Part shown: in pieces, positions 9,990 to 18,890 of the stretch
Position numbering within the stretch: position 1 is the first letter of the stretch
Layout: every line of letters begins with the position of its first letter
Assembly (NCBI RefSeq): GCF_000400715.1
Contig: NZ_KE007347.1
Coordinates: forward strand, 1,595,382-1,659,381
Reading direction: 5' to 3'
DNA from: Acinetobacter genomosp. 15BJ
GTDB lineage: Bacteria; Pseudomonadota; Gammaproteobacteria; Pseudomonadales; Moraxellaceae
Length of the DNA: 64,000 nt
The notes under the pieces: generated by a model
What the model saw: only the letters and a program-made list of their open reading frames with translations
The model's database searches: none
What the model was told of the DNA's origin: nothing
Translations under genes and position numbers: made by a program

Positions 9990-10019
9990 TTAACTTATAA
10001 TTATTTTTTGCTTTATACT
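9990..10019 (+). promoter_or_regulatory. Possible promoter of the lipid A acyltransferase gene
   Basis: TTAACT (9990-9995) and TATACT (10014-10019) are 18 bp apart. A second perfect TATAAT at 10036-10041 lies so close to the ATG at 10051 that a transcript from it would be almost leaderless. Confidence 0.35.
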
Positions 10020-10050
10020 TCCCTTTGTAATTTTTTATAATTTTTCCTAC

Positions 10051-11007
10051 ATGACTCAGCCTAAATCAACCAGTACAAGATATCGTCTTATTCAGTTTGT
10101 TAGTCGCCAGCCGATTCAATTAGGGCGCTTCTTTGCACGTTTGGTTGCAGCCTTGGTCACAGCTCTTCCACTTTCCAAACTTTCAAAAACGATTGGTTTG
10201 AACATACAAATTGCATTTCCAGAGATGGATTCGCAACATAGACAGCAACTCACCAAACAAGCTATTCGAAATGAATTGGGTTCTTATTTTGAGTTTTTCA
10301 GTATTTGGGGCTCAACAGATGCAAAAAACATTCAAAGAATCCACAATATTCATGGCGAACATTATTTCCATGAAGCCTTAGCAGAAAAAAAGGGTGTCGT
10401 CCTGATTATGCCTCATTTGGGGACTTGGGAAGTCATGAACGCATGGTTAGCACAACATACGCAAATGACCATCTTATACAAGCCTGTCAAAAACCCTGAT
10501 GCTGATCGTTTTGTTCGTGATGCACGTAGCCGCAATCAGGCAAATTTAGTCCCTACCGATGAAAGTGGGGTACGACAGATTTTTAAAGCACTAAAACAAG
10601 GTGGTACTACCGTTATTCTTCCAGACCATACCCCTGATCATGGTGGAGATATGGTTGATTATTTCGGTATTCCGCTGGCATCTAGCAGTCTCAGCGCCAA
10701 ACTCATTCAAAAAACCAAAGCTCGAGCTTTATTATTTTATGCCATGAGAAATGATCAAGATGGCTTTGATATGTATGTCGAACCGATCAATCCTCAAATC
10801 TATGAAGGTAATGCCGAAGATGGCACTTTAATTATTCATCAAACTTTAGAACAACTGATTCGACGTTACCCCGAGCATTATCACTGGAGCTACAAACGTT
10901 TTCGCGCCAATCCCGCTTTAAAGAAAATCTACGATATTGATGAAAATGAAGCGCTGCTAAAAGTAGCTGCAGTTCGTCAGCAGACACAACAAAATAAAGA
11001 TGCGTAG
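10051..11007 (+). CDS. Lipid A lauroyl/myristoyl acyltransferase (LpxL/LpxM family)
   Basis: The 318-residue protein belongs to the HtrB/LpxL/LpxM family that adds secondary acyl chains to lipid A at the inner face of the inner membrane. The catalytic HX4E motif is seen as His122-Leu-Gly-Thr-Trp-Glu127. An N-terminal hydrophobic stretch (FFARLVAALVTALP, residues 27-40) is the membrane anchor. LPDHTPDHGGDMVDYFGIP near residue 190 is a further family block. I cannot tell LpxL from LpxM by eye. No Shine-Dalgarno sequence precedes the ATG, which is unusual. The convergent comEC gene stops only 1 bp away, so the two genes meet tail to tail. Confidence 0.88.
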   Translation: MTQPKSTSTRYRLIQFVSRQPIQLGRFFARLVAALVTALPLSKLSKTIGLNIQIAFPEMDSQHRQQLTKQAIRNELGSYFEFFSIWGSTDAKNIQRIHNIHGEHYFHEALAEKKGVVLIMPHLGTWEVMNAWLAQHTQMTILYKPVKNPDADRFVRDARSRNQANLVPTDESGVRQIFKALKQGGTTVILPDHTPDHGGDMVDYFGIPLASSSLSAKLIQKTKARALLFYAMRNDQDGFDMYVEPINPQIYEGNAEDGTLIIHQTLEQLIRRYPEHYHWSYKRFRANPALKKIYDIDENEALLKVAAVRQQTQQNKDA

Positions 11008-11008
11008 G

Positions 11009-13429
11009 CTATTCTCGTTGTAACCATTTTCGTTGATGGCGTTGCTGTTTTAACTCAACAACACCATTTTCGAATAAAAAACTGATACTGCCTGACTGCG
11101 CTGTATTGAGCAAAGGAATTTTTAAAGATTGAAGGCGACTTTGCAATTCTTGACTAGGATGTCCATAACGATTATCAGAGCCAGCTGATGCAATCGCTAA
11201 TTTAGGTTTTAACATCGCTAAGAAATCATAAGCAGAGCTGTGTTTACTGCCATGATGACCTAGAACCAAAACATCCACTTTTAAATCAGGATATTGCTGC
11301 ATTAGCTTATATTCAGTTTCCCACCCTGCATCGCCCATAATCAGAAAATGTTGATACGGTTGCGCATTCAGGAATTGTAAATAAACAACACAAGACTGTT
11401 CATTTTGCTGATGTGTTGCAACAGCCAAGCCCTCCTGATCGGGTGATAGAATTTGTATTTTTAGATTTGAATATGACCAAGTCTGGCCTTGCTGACACAA
11501 TGAGAAATTATTTTTAAATGGCATTTTTTCATTACGTTCATTGGATTGCACTTGAGTAATCGCAAAAGCATTTTGGATTGCTGCAAATGCGCCACTATGA
11601 TCTTGATCCAGATGAGACAAAATCACATGATCCAATGTCCATATCCCTTGCTGCCTTAAAAAAGGAATAATCACTCGATCCCCTAAGCTGAACTTAGTTT
11701 CATCATATGACCCACCCGTATCGATCATTAGGCTCAGTTCTGGATGCTGTAAAAAGATGGCCTGTCCGACATCAAGAATAGTGAATACCGTTGATTGGAC
11801 TTTTATGCCGAGAAAAATCGGTAAGAAGCACGCCAGCGACCATACCTTCGGGACTATGCCTCTTGGCAGAAATAGAATGACGATACCAACCATAAAGCCC
11901 AACATCATCAACGGTGTATAACTGACGCCATATAACTCAGGTGAAACATGTTGTAGGCCATTGAGTAGCCATAGCAAAATAGCCAGTAATCCATCACTGA
12001 ACTGAAATAGTAGTTGTCCAAGTGCAGGAATCAATAACCAAATACATGCTGCGATAATCCCTAAAGGCACAACTACGCCACTGAGCAATGGAATGGCAAT
12101 CAGATTACTGATCGGCGCAAGCCACGAAATCTGCTGAAAGAAAATAAGTACCAAAGGAAGTAAAGCAATAAAGATTTTCCATTGTGACTCAATCAGAAGC
12201 TTCATACCTAAAAGCAGTTTTTGAGTGGTTGTGATGACTTGTTCTTGAGGTACATCCCTGATGGTTTGATAGATGCGTAGTAGAATAAAGCACGCCCCAT
12301 ACGACAACCAGAATGCAGCAGACAAAATACTGAATGGATCATAGATCAGCAATAAGCTTGCACTATAAATCAATAATGCGAATGGCTGAATCGACTGTCG
12401 AAACCATAGAAAAACACTGGCAATAATCACGGTTAATAATGTTCTCAGTGCCGGAATTTCAAAACCGACAAAAGCCACATACAACAGTACACTCAGTCCA
12501 AAAGGCAAAAGCACTAAAACCTGTCGTGGTTGCCATAAATATAATTTTGGCGCATAACGCTGTACCATGCACTTCAATACCCAAGTCAGCATCAGCGCAA
12601 AAACCAAGACATGTGGACCAGAGATTGCCAATAAATGTGAAATACCTAATTGTTGGAATTGTTGCTTTAAATGATTTGATAACAAGCTTTCGTCACCTGT
12701 CAGCAAAGCCAATAACAAACCTTTATGCCGTAGCGTACTCGCTTGCAGCATTTCACGGAATGACAATCGCAGCATTTCAACATTGAGCAGAAATTTTTCT
12801 TGTAGTGTTTGTTGCTGCTTGAGATGCTGGTGAAAGCCCAAACGATAGATCTGATCTTGACTTAAAGGCTGGATGTCGCTGACCTGATAAGCAGACATGA
12901 CATTTTGTTGTAAAAACCATTTTTCCTGATCAAATGCACCTGCTACAGCATAGCTATGTGCAGGTTTTATCCTCCCAGATAAACGATAATAATGACCTAA
13001 TTGCAAATCTTGCTGCTGAACAATTTGATTATTTGGTTGTTTTATATAAAGCAACCAATCAACGGGTTGCGTGTGTCGATTAAGTACTTCTACAATTTGT
13101 TTCTGCCCATCTTCGCTTAGCTCGTCGATTTTTTTGATATACACAATCGCTTCAAAGGGCTGTACTTCAGTTTCTTTGAATTTTAGCTGTTGCTGCAAGG
13201 CTGAATCGGCATAATAAAAGCCCGTACAAAACAAGGCCCAACTGACACTGGTTAAGAGTAAAAACTTATAGGCAACAGATTGAGAATATGACGTTCTTGT
13301 ATATAAACCAATGCCAAATATCACGACTGCTAGTGTTAGCCAAATCCACCAAGTGTGTACTGCAAAGCTAAAATCATGCCCCATCAGGGCAATACCAGCA
13401 ATCCAGCTGATTAAAACAATTTTCAACAT
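11009..13429 (-). CDS. comEC: DNA internalisation channel ComEC/Rec2
   Basis: The 806-residue inner-membrane protein is the channel through which single-stranded DNA enters during natural transformation. Three family domains are present in order: N-terminal DUF4131-like region with three membrane segments (1-180), the Competence domain with LLALLTGDESLL and LLAISGPHVLVFALML followed by many membrane helices (220-520), and a C-terminal metallo-beta-lactamase domain with the metal motif LSHLDQDHSGAF near residue 605 and VLGHHGSKHSS near residue 720. Length is normal. Acinetobacter is well known for competence, where this gene is often called comA. It is intact and transcribed alone, upstream of nothing on its strand. 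Confidence 0.93.
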   Translation of the reverse strand: MLKIVLISWIAGIALMGHDFSFAVHTWWIWLTLAVVIFGIGLYTRTSYSQSVAYKFLLLTSVSWALFCTGFYYADSALQQQLKFKETEVQPFEAIVYIKKIDELSEDGQKQIVEVLNRHTQPVDWLLYIKQPNNQIVQQQDLQLGHYYRLSGRIKPAHSYAVAGAFDQEKWFLQQNVMSAYQVSDIQPLSQDQIYRLGFHQHLKQQQTLQEKFLLNVEMLRLSFREMLQASTLRHKGLLLALLTGDESLLSNHLKQQFQQLGISHLLAISGPHVLVFALMLTWVLKCMVQRYAPKLYLWQPRQVLVLLPFGLSVLLYVAFVGFEIPALRTLLTVIIASVFLWFRQSIQPFALLIYSASLLLIYDPFSILSAAFWLSYGACFILLRIYQTIRDVPQEQVITTTQKLLLGMKLLIESQWKIFIALLPLVLIFFQQISWLAPISNLIAIPLLSGVVVPLGIIAACIWLLIPALGQLLFQFSDGLLAILLWLLNGLQHVSPELYGVSYTPLMMLGFMVGIVILFLPRGIVPKVWSLACFLPIFLGIKVQSTVFTILDVGQAIFLQHPELSLMIDTGGSYDETKFSLGDRVIIPFLRQQGIWTLDHVILSHLDQDHSGAFAAIQNAFAITQVQSNERNEKMPFKNNFSLCQQGQTWSYSNLKIQILSPDQEGLAVATHQQNEQSCVVYLQFLNAQPYQHFLIMGDAGWETEYKLMQQYPDLKVDVLVLGHHGSKHSSAYDFLAMLKPKLAIASAGSDNRYGHPSQELQSRLQSLKIPLLNTAQSGSISFLFENGVVELKQQRHQRKWLQRE

Positions 13430-13465
13430 TTCTTAAAATTAAATTTAGTTTTTCTAAAGATAAAA

Positions 13466-13490
13466 TTAAAGCCCTTTTTCAGGGCTTTAA
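13466..13490 (-). terminator. Terminator of the lolCDE operon
   Basis: A 10-bp stem (TTAAAGCCCT / AGGGCTTTAA) with a five-base loop lies just after the last lol gene; the minus strand continues with a moderate T-rich tail. Confidence 0.65.
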
Positions 13491-13517
13491 CAAGAGGTCT
13501 AATTTAATATTTATGCA

Positions 13518-14753
13518 CTATTCATAACGTAATGCTTCAGCAGGTTGAACTTTTGCTGCTCGTAAAGCGGGGTAAATTGTTGCAAGTAAACTTAATAGTA
13601 ATGAGACGCTTACAACAAGTAGTACATCTTGCCAACGTAAATAGGAAGGCAAATAATGCACAAAATATGCATCTAATAGATTCAAGCCAAAGGTGGTATT
13701 AATCCAAGATACGATATTACCAATGCTTAAAGATAAAATAATGCCTAAAACAGTACCTAAACCCGTTCCAATCACACCAATAATCGTACCCTGCACCATG
13801 AAAATTTGAGTAATCAATAATGGTGACGCCCCTAGAGTACGTAATATTGCAATATCTGACTTTTTATCCGTGACCAGCATCATCAAAGATGAAATGATAT
13901 TAAAAGTCGCCACGATAATAATCAGTAAAAGCAATAATCCCACCATATTTTTTGCCATTTGAATAGCGCTAAATAAATTACCTTGGGTATATGTCCAATT
14001 AGAAGCATAAAAATTACTTGGTAATTTTTTGATAATGCTCTCAGAAATTTCTGGTGCAGCAAAAATATCATCCAGCTTTAAGCGAATACCCTGCGCACCA
14101 TCTGGTAAGCGCAATAAAGTTGATGCATCATTCAGTGCAATATAACCCACCATCGAATCGACTTGAGTACCGATTTTAAATATTCCAACCACTTCGAAAC
14201 GTTTAAATCGCGGCACAACCCCTGCCGATGAGCTCGTCGCTTCTGGTAAAACCAGGGTCACAGGATCGTTAAGTTTAAGTCCCAAGCTATCTGCTAGATC
14301 TTGCCCCAATACGATTCCATATTTCCCTTTTTTCAGCGCATCTAGACTGCCTGCTTTCATATAATCATGAACAATAGAGACTTGCTTTTCATATTCTGGC
14401 TCAATCCCTGAGATCATAATCCCAGTTACTTGGCCATGCGCCGTTAACATCCCTTGGAGTTGGGTATAAGGTGCAACAGCAAGTACATGGGATTGTTTAG
14501 TGATATCTTTCGCTAAACCTTCCCAATTGGTCATAATTTGAGTTGAGGCAATGGTCGCTTGCGGCACAATGCCTAGAATACGGTTTTTCAATTCTCGGTC
14601 AAAACCATTGATGACGGATAAAACCGTAATCAGCACCGCCACACCCAAAGTTAGACCAATCATTGTCATCAATGAAATAAATGACACCAGACGGCTTTTT
14701 TTTCTCGCTTGTGTGTATTTCAGCCCAATATAAAATGAAATGGGTTTAAACAT
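13518..14753 (-). CDS. lolE: Lipoprotein-releasing ABC transporter permease, LolC/LolE family (distal copy)
   Basis: The 411-residue inner-membrane permease (MacB/FtsX type) starts at ATG 14753, which overlaps the lolD stop; a longer in-frame extension to 14822 lies inside lolD and is unlikely. It has one N-terminal membrane helix (residues 25-50), a large periplasmic domain and three C-terminal helices with DKKSDIAILRTLGASP, which couples to the ATPase. The complex moves outer-membrane lipoproteins from the inner membrane to LolA. By eye it is about 70% identical to the first gene of this operon, far closer than LolC and LolE of Escherichia coli are to each other. The symbol rests on gene order (C-D-E) only; both could be LolF-like. 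Confidence 0.87.
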   Translation of the reverse strand: MFKPISFYIGLKYTQARKKSRLVSFISLMTMIGLTLGVAVLITVLSVINGFDRELKNRILGIVPQATIASTQIMTNWEGLAKDITKQSHVLAVAPYTQLQGMLTAHGQVTGIMISGIEPEYEKQVSIVHDYMKAGSLDALKKGKYGIVLGQDLADSLGLKLNDPVTLVLPEATSSSAGVVPRFKRFEVVGIFKIGTQVDSMVGYIALNDASTLLRLPDGAQGIRLKLDDIFAAPEISESIIKKLPSNFYASNWTYTQGNLFSAIQMAKNMVGLLLLLIIIVATFNIISSLMMLVTDKKSDIAILRTLGASPLLITQIFMVQGTIIGVIGTGLGTVLGIILSLSIGNIVSWINTTFGLNLLDAYFVHYLPSYLRWQDVLLVVSVSLLLSLLATIYPALRAAKVQPAEALRYE

Positions 14754-15435
14754 GCTCACCCACCCATATACCATCTTGCATATGCAAAATTGAATCCGCT
14801 GACTGTGCCAATTGCTCATCATGTGTCACGATCAACATCGCCATGTTGAGCTCTTTTTTCAAATCGGTGAGCAATTCAAAAATATTGAGTGCTGTTTTTC
14901 GATCTAGATTTCCAGTCGGTTCATCTGCCAATACCACAGCTGGTTTGGTCACTAACGCGCGGGCCAATGCCACACGTTGGCGTTCACCACCCGACAATTC
15001 GCCTGGTTTATGATCCATACGATGGGATAGACCTACACGATCGAGCAAATATTCTGCTTGCTTCTTCACATCCTTAAAGTTGCTTTCTCTGCGCAACATT
15101 AACGGCATCGCCACATTTTCTAAGGCTGAAAATTCAGGGAGTAAATGATGGAACTGATAAACGAAACCAAGGTATTGATTACGCTTGTAGCCACGCTCTG
15201 CCTCACCTAAATTATCAAAGCGTTGGCCTTGTAAAAATACTTGTCCTTGTGAAGGTTGCTCCAAGCCACCTAACACATGCAATAAGGTACTTTTACCTGA
15301 ACCACTTGACCCCACAATAGAAACGAACTCGCCCGCATTGACTTGAAGAGATAAGCCTTTGATCACTTCAACTTTACTTTTGCCATCATCGAAATGCTTA
15401 AAGATATTTTTTGATTCTAGAACGATCTTACTCAT
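14746..15435 (-). CDS. lolD: Lipoprotein-releasing ABC transporter ATPase LolD
   Basis: The cytoplasmic ATPase of the Lol complex (229 residues from ATG 15435) shows Walker A GSSGSGKST near residue 43, Q-loop VYQFHHLLPEFSALENV, signature LSGGERQR, Walker B AVVLADEPTGNLD and the switch His in IVTHDE. An upstream in-frame start at 15471 would lie in the preceding gene; the chosen ATG overlaps the lolC stop (TATGAGTAA), so translation is coupled. At its end it overlaps lolE by eight bases. LolD homologs of MacB type are similar, but the two flanking Lol permeases make the assignment firm. Confidence 0.94.
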   Translation of the reverse strand: MSKIVLESKNIFKHFDDGKSKVEVIKGLSLQVNAGEFVSIVGSSGSGKSTLLHVLGGLEQPSQGQVFLQGQRFDNLGEAERGYKRNQYLGFVYQFHHLLPEFSALENVAMPLMLRRESNFKDVKKQAEYLLDRVGLSHRMDHKPGELSGGERQRVALARALVTKPAVVLADEPTGNLDRKTALNIFELLTDLKKELNMAMLIVTHDEQLAQSADSILHMQDGIWVGEHV

Positions 15436-16663
15436 AACGTAATGCCTCAGCTGGTTGCGTTTTCGCTGCACGGATAGCAGGGTAAATTGTTGCTAAAAAA
15501 CTGATAGATAAAGATGCTGTCACAACAATTAGTACATCTTGCCAGCGTAAATAAGAAGGCAAATAGCCAATCACATAACCACTAAATAAATTCAGTCCAA
15601 AGGTATGATTTAACCAGCCAACTAAATCACTTATCGTTAATGCAAAACTACTTCCTAAAATAACCCCAATCACAGTACCCACAACGCCAATGATGGTGCC
15701 TTGGACAATAAAAACAGACGTGATAAATCTTGGAGAAGCCCCTAAAGTCCGCAGAATTGCGATATCCGCCTTTTTATCGGTTACCACCATGACCAATGAC
15801 GATACGATATTAAATGCTGCTACCACAATAATCAGAAATAATAGTAAACCGACAAGGTTCTTTTCCATTTTCACTGCACTGAATAAACTTCCATGCGTTT
15901 CCTTCCAGCTTGTTGCATAAAAATTATTAGGTAATTGTTTAACAATCTGGTCAACTACTGCGGGCGCAGCAAAAATATCGTCCACTTTAAGGCGTACACC
16001 TTGTGCACCATCTGGTAAACGCAATAAAGTAGAAGCATCATTCAAGGCGATATAACCGACCATTGAATCCACTTCTGCACCCACACTAAAAATACCAACG
16101 ATTTTAAAACGTTTAAAACGTGGCACCACACCTGCTGGTGACGGTGTAGCTTCAGGCAGTACTAAGGTCACACTGTCATTTAAGCCAAGGCCTAGTGCAT
16201 CGGTCATATCCTTGCCGAGGACAATCCCAAACTCGCCTTTTTTCAATGCATTTAAATCACCTGAAACCATGTGGTTCTGGATAATCGAAACCTTCTTTTC
16301 ATATTCAGGATCAATCCCCGTCACCATAATGCCTGCAACTTGACCTTGCCCGGTTAACATCCCTTGCAATTGAGTAAATGGTGCAGCACCAGTGACATGC
16401 GGGTGGTTCTCAACTTTTTTTACAAGCTCAGGCCAATCTGTTAGAATTTGAGTAGAAGAAACAGTGGCTTGTGGAACCATTCCAAGGACACGATTTTTTA
16501 ATTCGCGATCGAAACCATTCATAACAGATAACACTGTAATGAGAACAGCGACACCAAGTGTCAAGCCGATCATGGAAACTAAAGCAACAAAAGAAATAAA
16601 ATGATTACTCCGCTGAGCACGAGTGTATCTCAACCCTATATACAGCGAAATTGGCTTAAACAT
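15428..16663 (-). CDS. lolC: Lipoprotein-releasing ABC transporter permease, LolC/LolE family (proximal copy)
   Basis: First gene of the lol operon, 411 residues, the same length as the distal permease and nearly the same ends (MFKPISLYIGLRYT at the start, PAEALRYE at the stop). It has the helix-periplasmic domain-three helix layout of the family, with GLTLGVAVLITVLSVMNGFDRELKNR after helix 1 and DKKADIAILRTLGASPRF at the ATPase contact. Differences from the distal copy cluster in the periplasmic domain and last helices, as expected for copies taking separate roles. Its start codon lies only 25 bp from the divergent pilZ-domain gene start, so its promoter must overlap coding sequence. Confidence 0.88.
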   Translation of the reverse strand: MFKPISLYIGLRYTRAQRSNHFISFVALVSMIGLTLGVAVLITVLSVMNGFDRELKNRVLGMVPQATVSSTQILTDWPELVKKVENHPHVTGAAPFTQLQGMLTGQGQVAGIMVTGIDPEYEKKVSIIQNHMVSGDLNALKKGEFGIVLGKDMTDALGLGLNDSVTLVLPEATPSPAGVVPRFKRFKIVGIFSVGAEVDSMVGYIALNDASTLLRLPDGAQGVRLKVDDIFAAPAVVDQIVKQLPNNFYATSWKETHGSLFSAVKMEKNLVGLLLFLIIVVAAFNIVSSLVMVVTDKKADIAILRTLGASPRFITSVFIVQGTIIGVVGTVIGVILGSSFALTISDLVGWLNHTFGLNLFSGYVIGYLPSYLRWQDVLIVVTASLSISFLATIYPAIRAAKTQPAEALRYE

Positions 16664-16688
16664 ACCATCTAGTCCGAGGTGATTTATT

Positions 16689-17270
16689 ATGGAAAATTCA
16701 CAACATCATCTTGTTGACGACAACACTGAACGTCGAGTGATGTCTCGTATTGATGCCGTGTTGAGAATCAACTATCAAATCATTCCAGATGATGTTGCGT
16801 TGAATGACCCGTATGATTCCCATTTCGTTTTGCCACGCTATTTTCTACTACTTGCAGAATTAGATCAATTTGATCATGCGTTTCGCTACGAATTAGAACA
16901 ATTAAATGAAAAAGATCAACAAATTGCTCGCATCTTATCCCTTTTTAACCAAAAACTGAATCTGATTACGGGCTCTTTTTACGACAATATCGTGCAATCC
17001 TTATTGCCCGTTCCTGAACAAGTCAACTTTTCCGAGAATGGTTTAAGTTTTTATAGTTCGCAAGATATTATTGAAGGCACATATATCCATATTACCTTGA
17101 GCCACCCAGAAAATTTCTTCCATATTGCGGCAACAGCACAAGTGGCGCATAGCACGGCTGACGAACAAGGTAAGTTCCGTATTGGCGCGTATTTCATTAC
17201 TTTAAACCCCCAAGATCGCGCTAAATTAGCGGCCAGTATTCAACAAACACAGCAAACGGAAAGCAATTAA
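16689..17270 (+). CDS. PilZ domain protein, probable c-di-GMP receptor
   Basis: The 193-residue protein starts near the N-terminus with an RxxxR-type motif (ERRVMSR, residues 14-20) and carries VNFSENGLSF near residue 117, which fits the (D/N)xSxxG half of the c-di-GMP-binding PilZ fold. Between them is a helical insertion of about 90 residues. The likely role is to sense c-di-GMP and alter surface behaviour; the output partner is unknown. GAGGTGA lies seven bases before the ATG. It diverges from lolC across 25 bp and converges on the EamA transporter gene. Confidence 0.78.
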   Translation: MENSQHHLVDDNTERRVMSRIDAVLRINYQIIPDDVALNDPYDSHFVLPRYFLLLAELDQFDHAFRYELEQLNEKDQQIARILSLFNQKLNLITGSFYDNIVQSLLPVPEQVNFSENGLSFYSSQDIIEGTYIHITLSHPENFFHIAATAQVAHSTADEQGKFRIGAYFITLNPQDRAKLAASIQQTQQTESN

Positions 17271-17284
17271 TTCCCACATTTTTC

Positions 17285-18178
17285 TTATATTTTTAAACGG
17301 CGATATGCTCTTAAATCTTTAAAGAAATAAAGGAATAATCCAAATAGAATAATACTCGCCCCAATAAATACCTGAGCAGACAATTGTTCGTGGTTCAGGT
17401 ATGCCCCGATCAGAATTGCCAACATCGGTGTCATCACCGTGGTTAGTGACAAGGTGGTTGCTTTTAGATTTTGCACCAATTTAAAGTAGCAGAACATTGC
17501 GATCAACGATGCCATAATCACCGTATAAGCCAATGCCAATAATGATTTGGCTGACGGGAAATGTGTTGGAACATATTGCCAGATCCACGGGATTAGCATA
17601 GTTGCCAATATTGTTGAAACCAGAATTGAACCCGTTGCCTGTGCCATGACAGGCAAATCTGCATTAATCTTCTTCACTAGAAAAATTGACAATGAATAAG
17701 AAAAAACACTGATCAGCATTAAAATAATACCAATGGGCTGCACATGTTGCTGGCTACCACTTAGGCAGATCATGGCCAGTCCAACAATCGATGTCGCCAT
17801 ACCTAACCACTGTAAACCCGCCAGTTTTTGCTGGAAGCCAAAGCGTCCAATTAAACCAGCCATAATCGGCGCCAAACCAAACATCAGCGCAATCAATCCA
17901 GAACTTAAATAAGCTGTTGCCGCATAAGTAAAGATTTGCGATCCAATCAGGCTTAATGAACCCGCGGCATAACTTAATACTGCAATTTTATGAACTGGGA
18001 ACTCAACCTTCAACAGCAATAACACTGTTACAGCCAAAGGCAAAGCAATAAAAAAGCGGATCACCAATGCCCACATCGGATGCAGGTCGGAGACGCTCCA
18101 CACAATCGCTAAAGGTGTAGTTGCCCAGATAAAGACTAATAGTCCATAAGTAAGCATGAGGTTAATACGTGATGGCAT
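17285..18178 (-). CDS. EamA/DMT family transporter
   Basis: The 297-residue membrane protein has ten hydrophobic segments arranged as two EamA repeats of five helices (about residues 1-140 and 150-290), with the usual early WATTPLAIVWSVSDLHP block after helix 1. Drug/metabolite transporters of this type export small metabolites or amino acids; the substrate cannot be read from sequence. It ends 14 bp from the PilZ gene end (tail to tail) and starts 7 bp after the stop of the YaiI-family gene, so those two are probably co-transcribed. Confidence 0.85.
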   Translation of the reverse strand: MPSRINLMLTYGLLVFIWATTPLAIVWSVSDLHPMWALVIRFFIALPLAVTVLLLLKVEFPVHKIAVLSYAAGSLSLIGSQIFTYAATAYLSSGLIALMFGLAPIMAGLIGRFGFQQKLAGLQWLGMATSIVGLAMICLSGSQQHVQPIGIILMLISVFSYSLSIFLVKKINADLPVMAQATGSILVSTILATMLIPWIWQYVPTHFPSAKSLLALAYTVIMASLIAMFCYFKLVQNLKATTLSLTTVMTPMLAILIGAYLNHEQLSAQVFIGASIILFGLFLYFFKDLRAYRRLKI

Positions 18179-18185
18179 AACCGAC

Positions 18186-18656
18186 TCAAGAAGCTGTCTT
18201 ACGTTTCTGTTTTAAAATGGTCTGATCCAGTGAACTTGAAAACTCTCGCTTGTCTCGTTCTGAGATCGGAGGTGGCCCACCGGTTTGAACCCCTGCACCA
18301 CGTAAAGTATCCATAAAATCTCGCAAATGCAGACGCGCTTTCACATTAGCTGTAGTATAGATTTCACCGCGTGGATGAATCGCAATCCCACCCTTTTCAA
18401 TTACTTGTGCTGCAAGCGGTATATCCTGTGTAATGACAATGTCATTTTCTTGCAAACGATCTACAATTTCTTGGTCAGCCTTATCGGCGCCACTCATCAC
18501 TTGAATGGATTTAATCCGCAGTGACGGCGTAATCCCAACATTTTGATTGGCAACAAAAATAACTTCAAGTTGATAACGATCAGATGCACGTAGAATCACT
18601 TCACGTAAAATTTTAGGCAAAGCATCAGCATCTACCCACAATTTGAATGGCAGCAC
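18186..18656 (-). CDS. YaiI/YqxD family protein (UPF0178), putative PIN-like nuclease fold
   Basis: The 156-residue protein starts [20 protein letters not shown] and contains [36 protein letters not shown] and a [20 protein letters not shown] tail, all hallmarks of the YaiI/YqxD (DUF188) family. The conserved acidic residues suggest a PIN-like fold, but no activity has been established that I can name. It leads a likely two-gene unit with the EamA transporter. Confidence 0.88.
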   Translation of the reverse strand: MLPFKLWVDADALPKILREVILRASDRYQLEVIFVANQNVGITPSLRIKSIQVMSGADKADQEIVDRLQENDIVITQDIPLAAQVIEKGGIAIHPRGEIYTTANVKARLHLRDFMDTLRGAGVQTGGPPPISERDKREFSSSLDQTILKQKRKTAS

Positions 18657-18890
18657 GTTGGCAAAAGCTCATGAAAGTAAAAAAATATAGTGTAACAGAT
18701 TACTGGAAAAGTAGAATTAAGATCATCTAACTATTCACATCGCTAGTTCTGGTCCGACACACAGAAGCAGCATATTGATATTTCGAGCTAAAAATTAAAT
18801 TAATTGTAGAGAATTACAGATTCAGACTTGAAATATGACAGTTACCCTCGATTTAATAGAGTAAGTTCAATCTTTTTAGCATTACGCTTT

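Noticed and set aside
14754..14822. A longer N-terminus for the distal Lol permease
   Set aside because: The extra residues lie inside lolD, have no counterpart in the paralogous permease, and the inner ATG fits the operon overlap.
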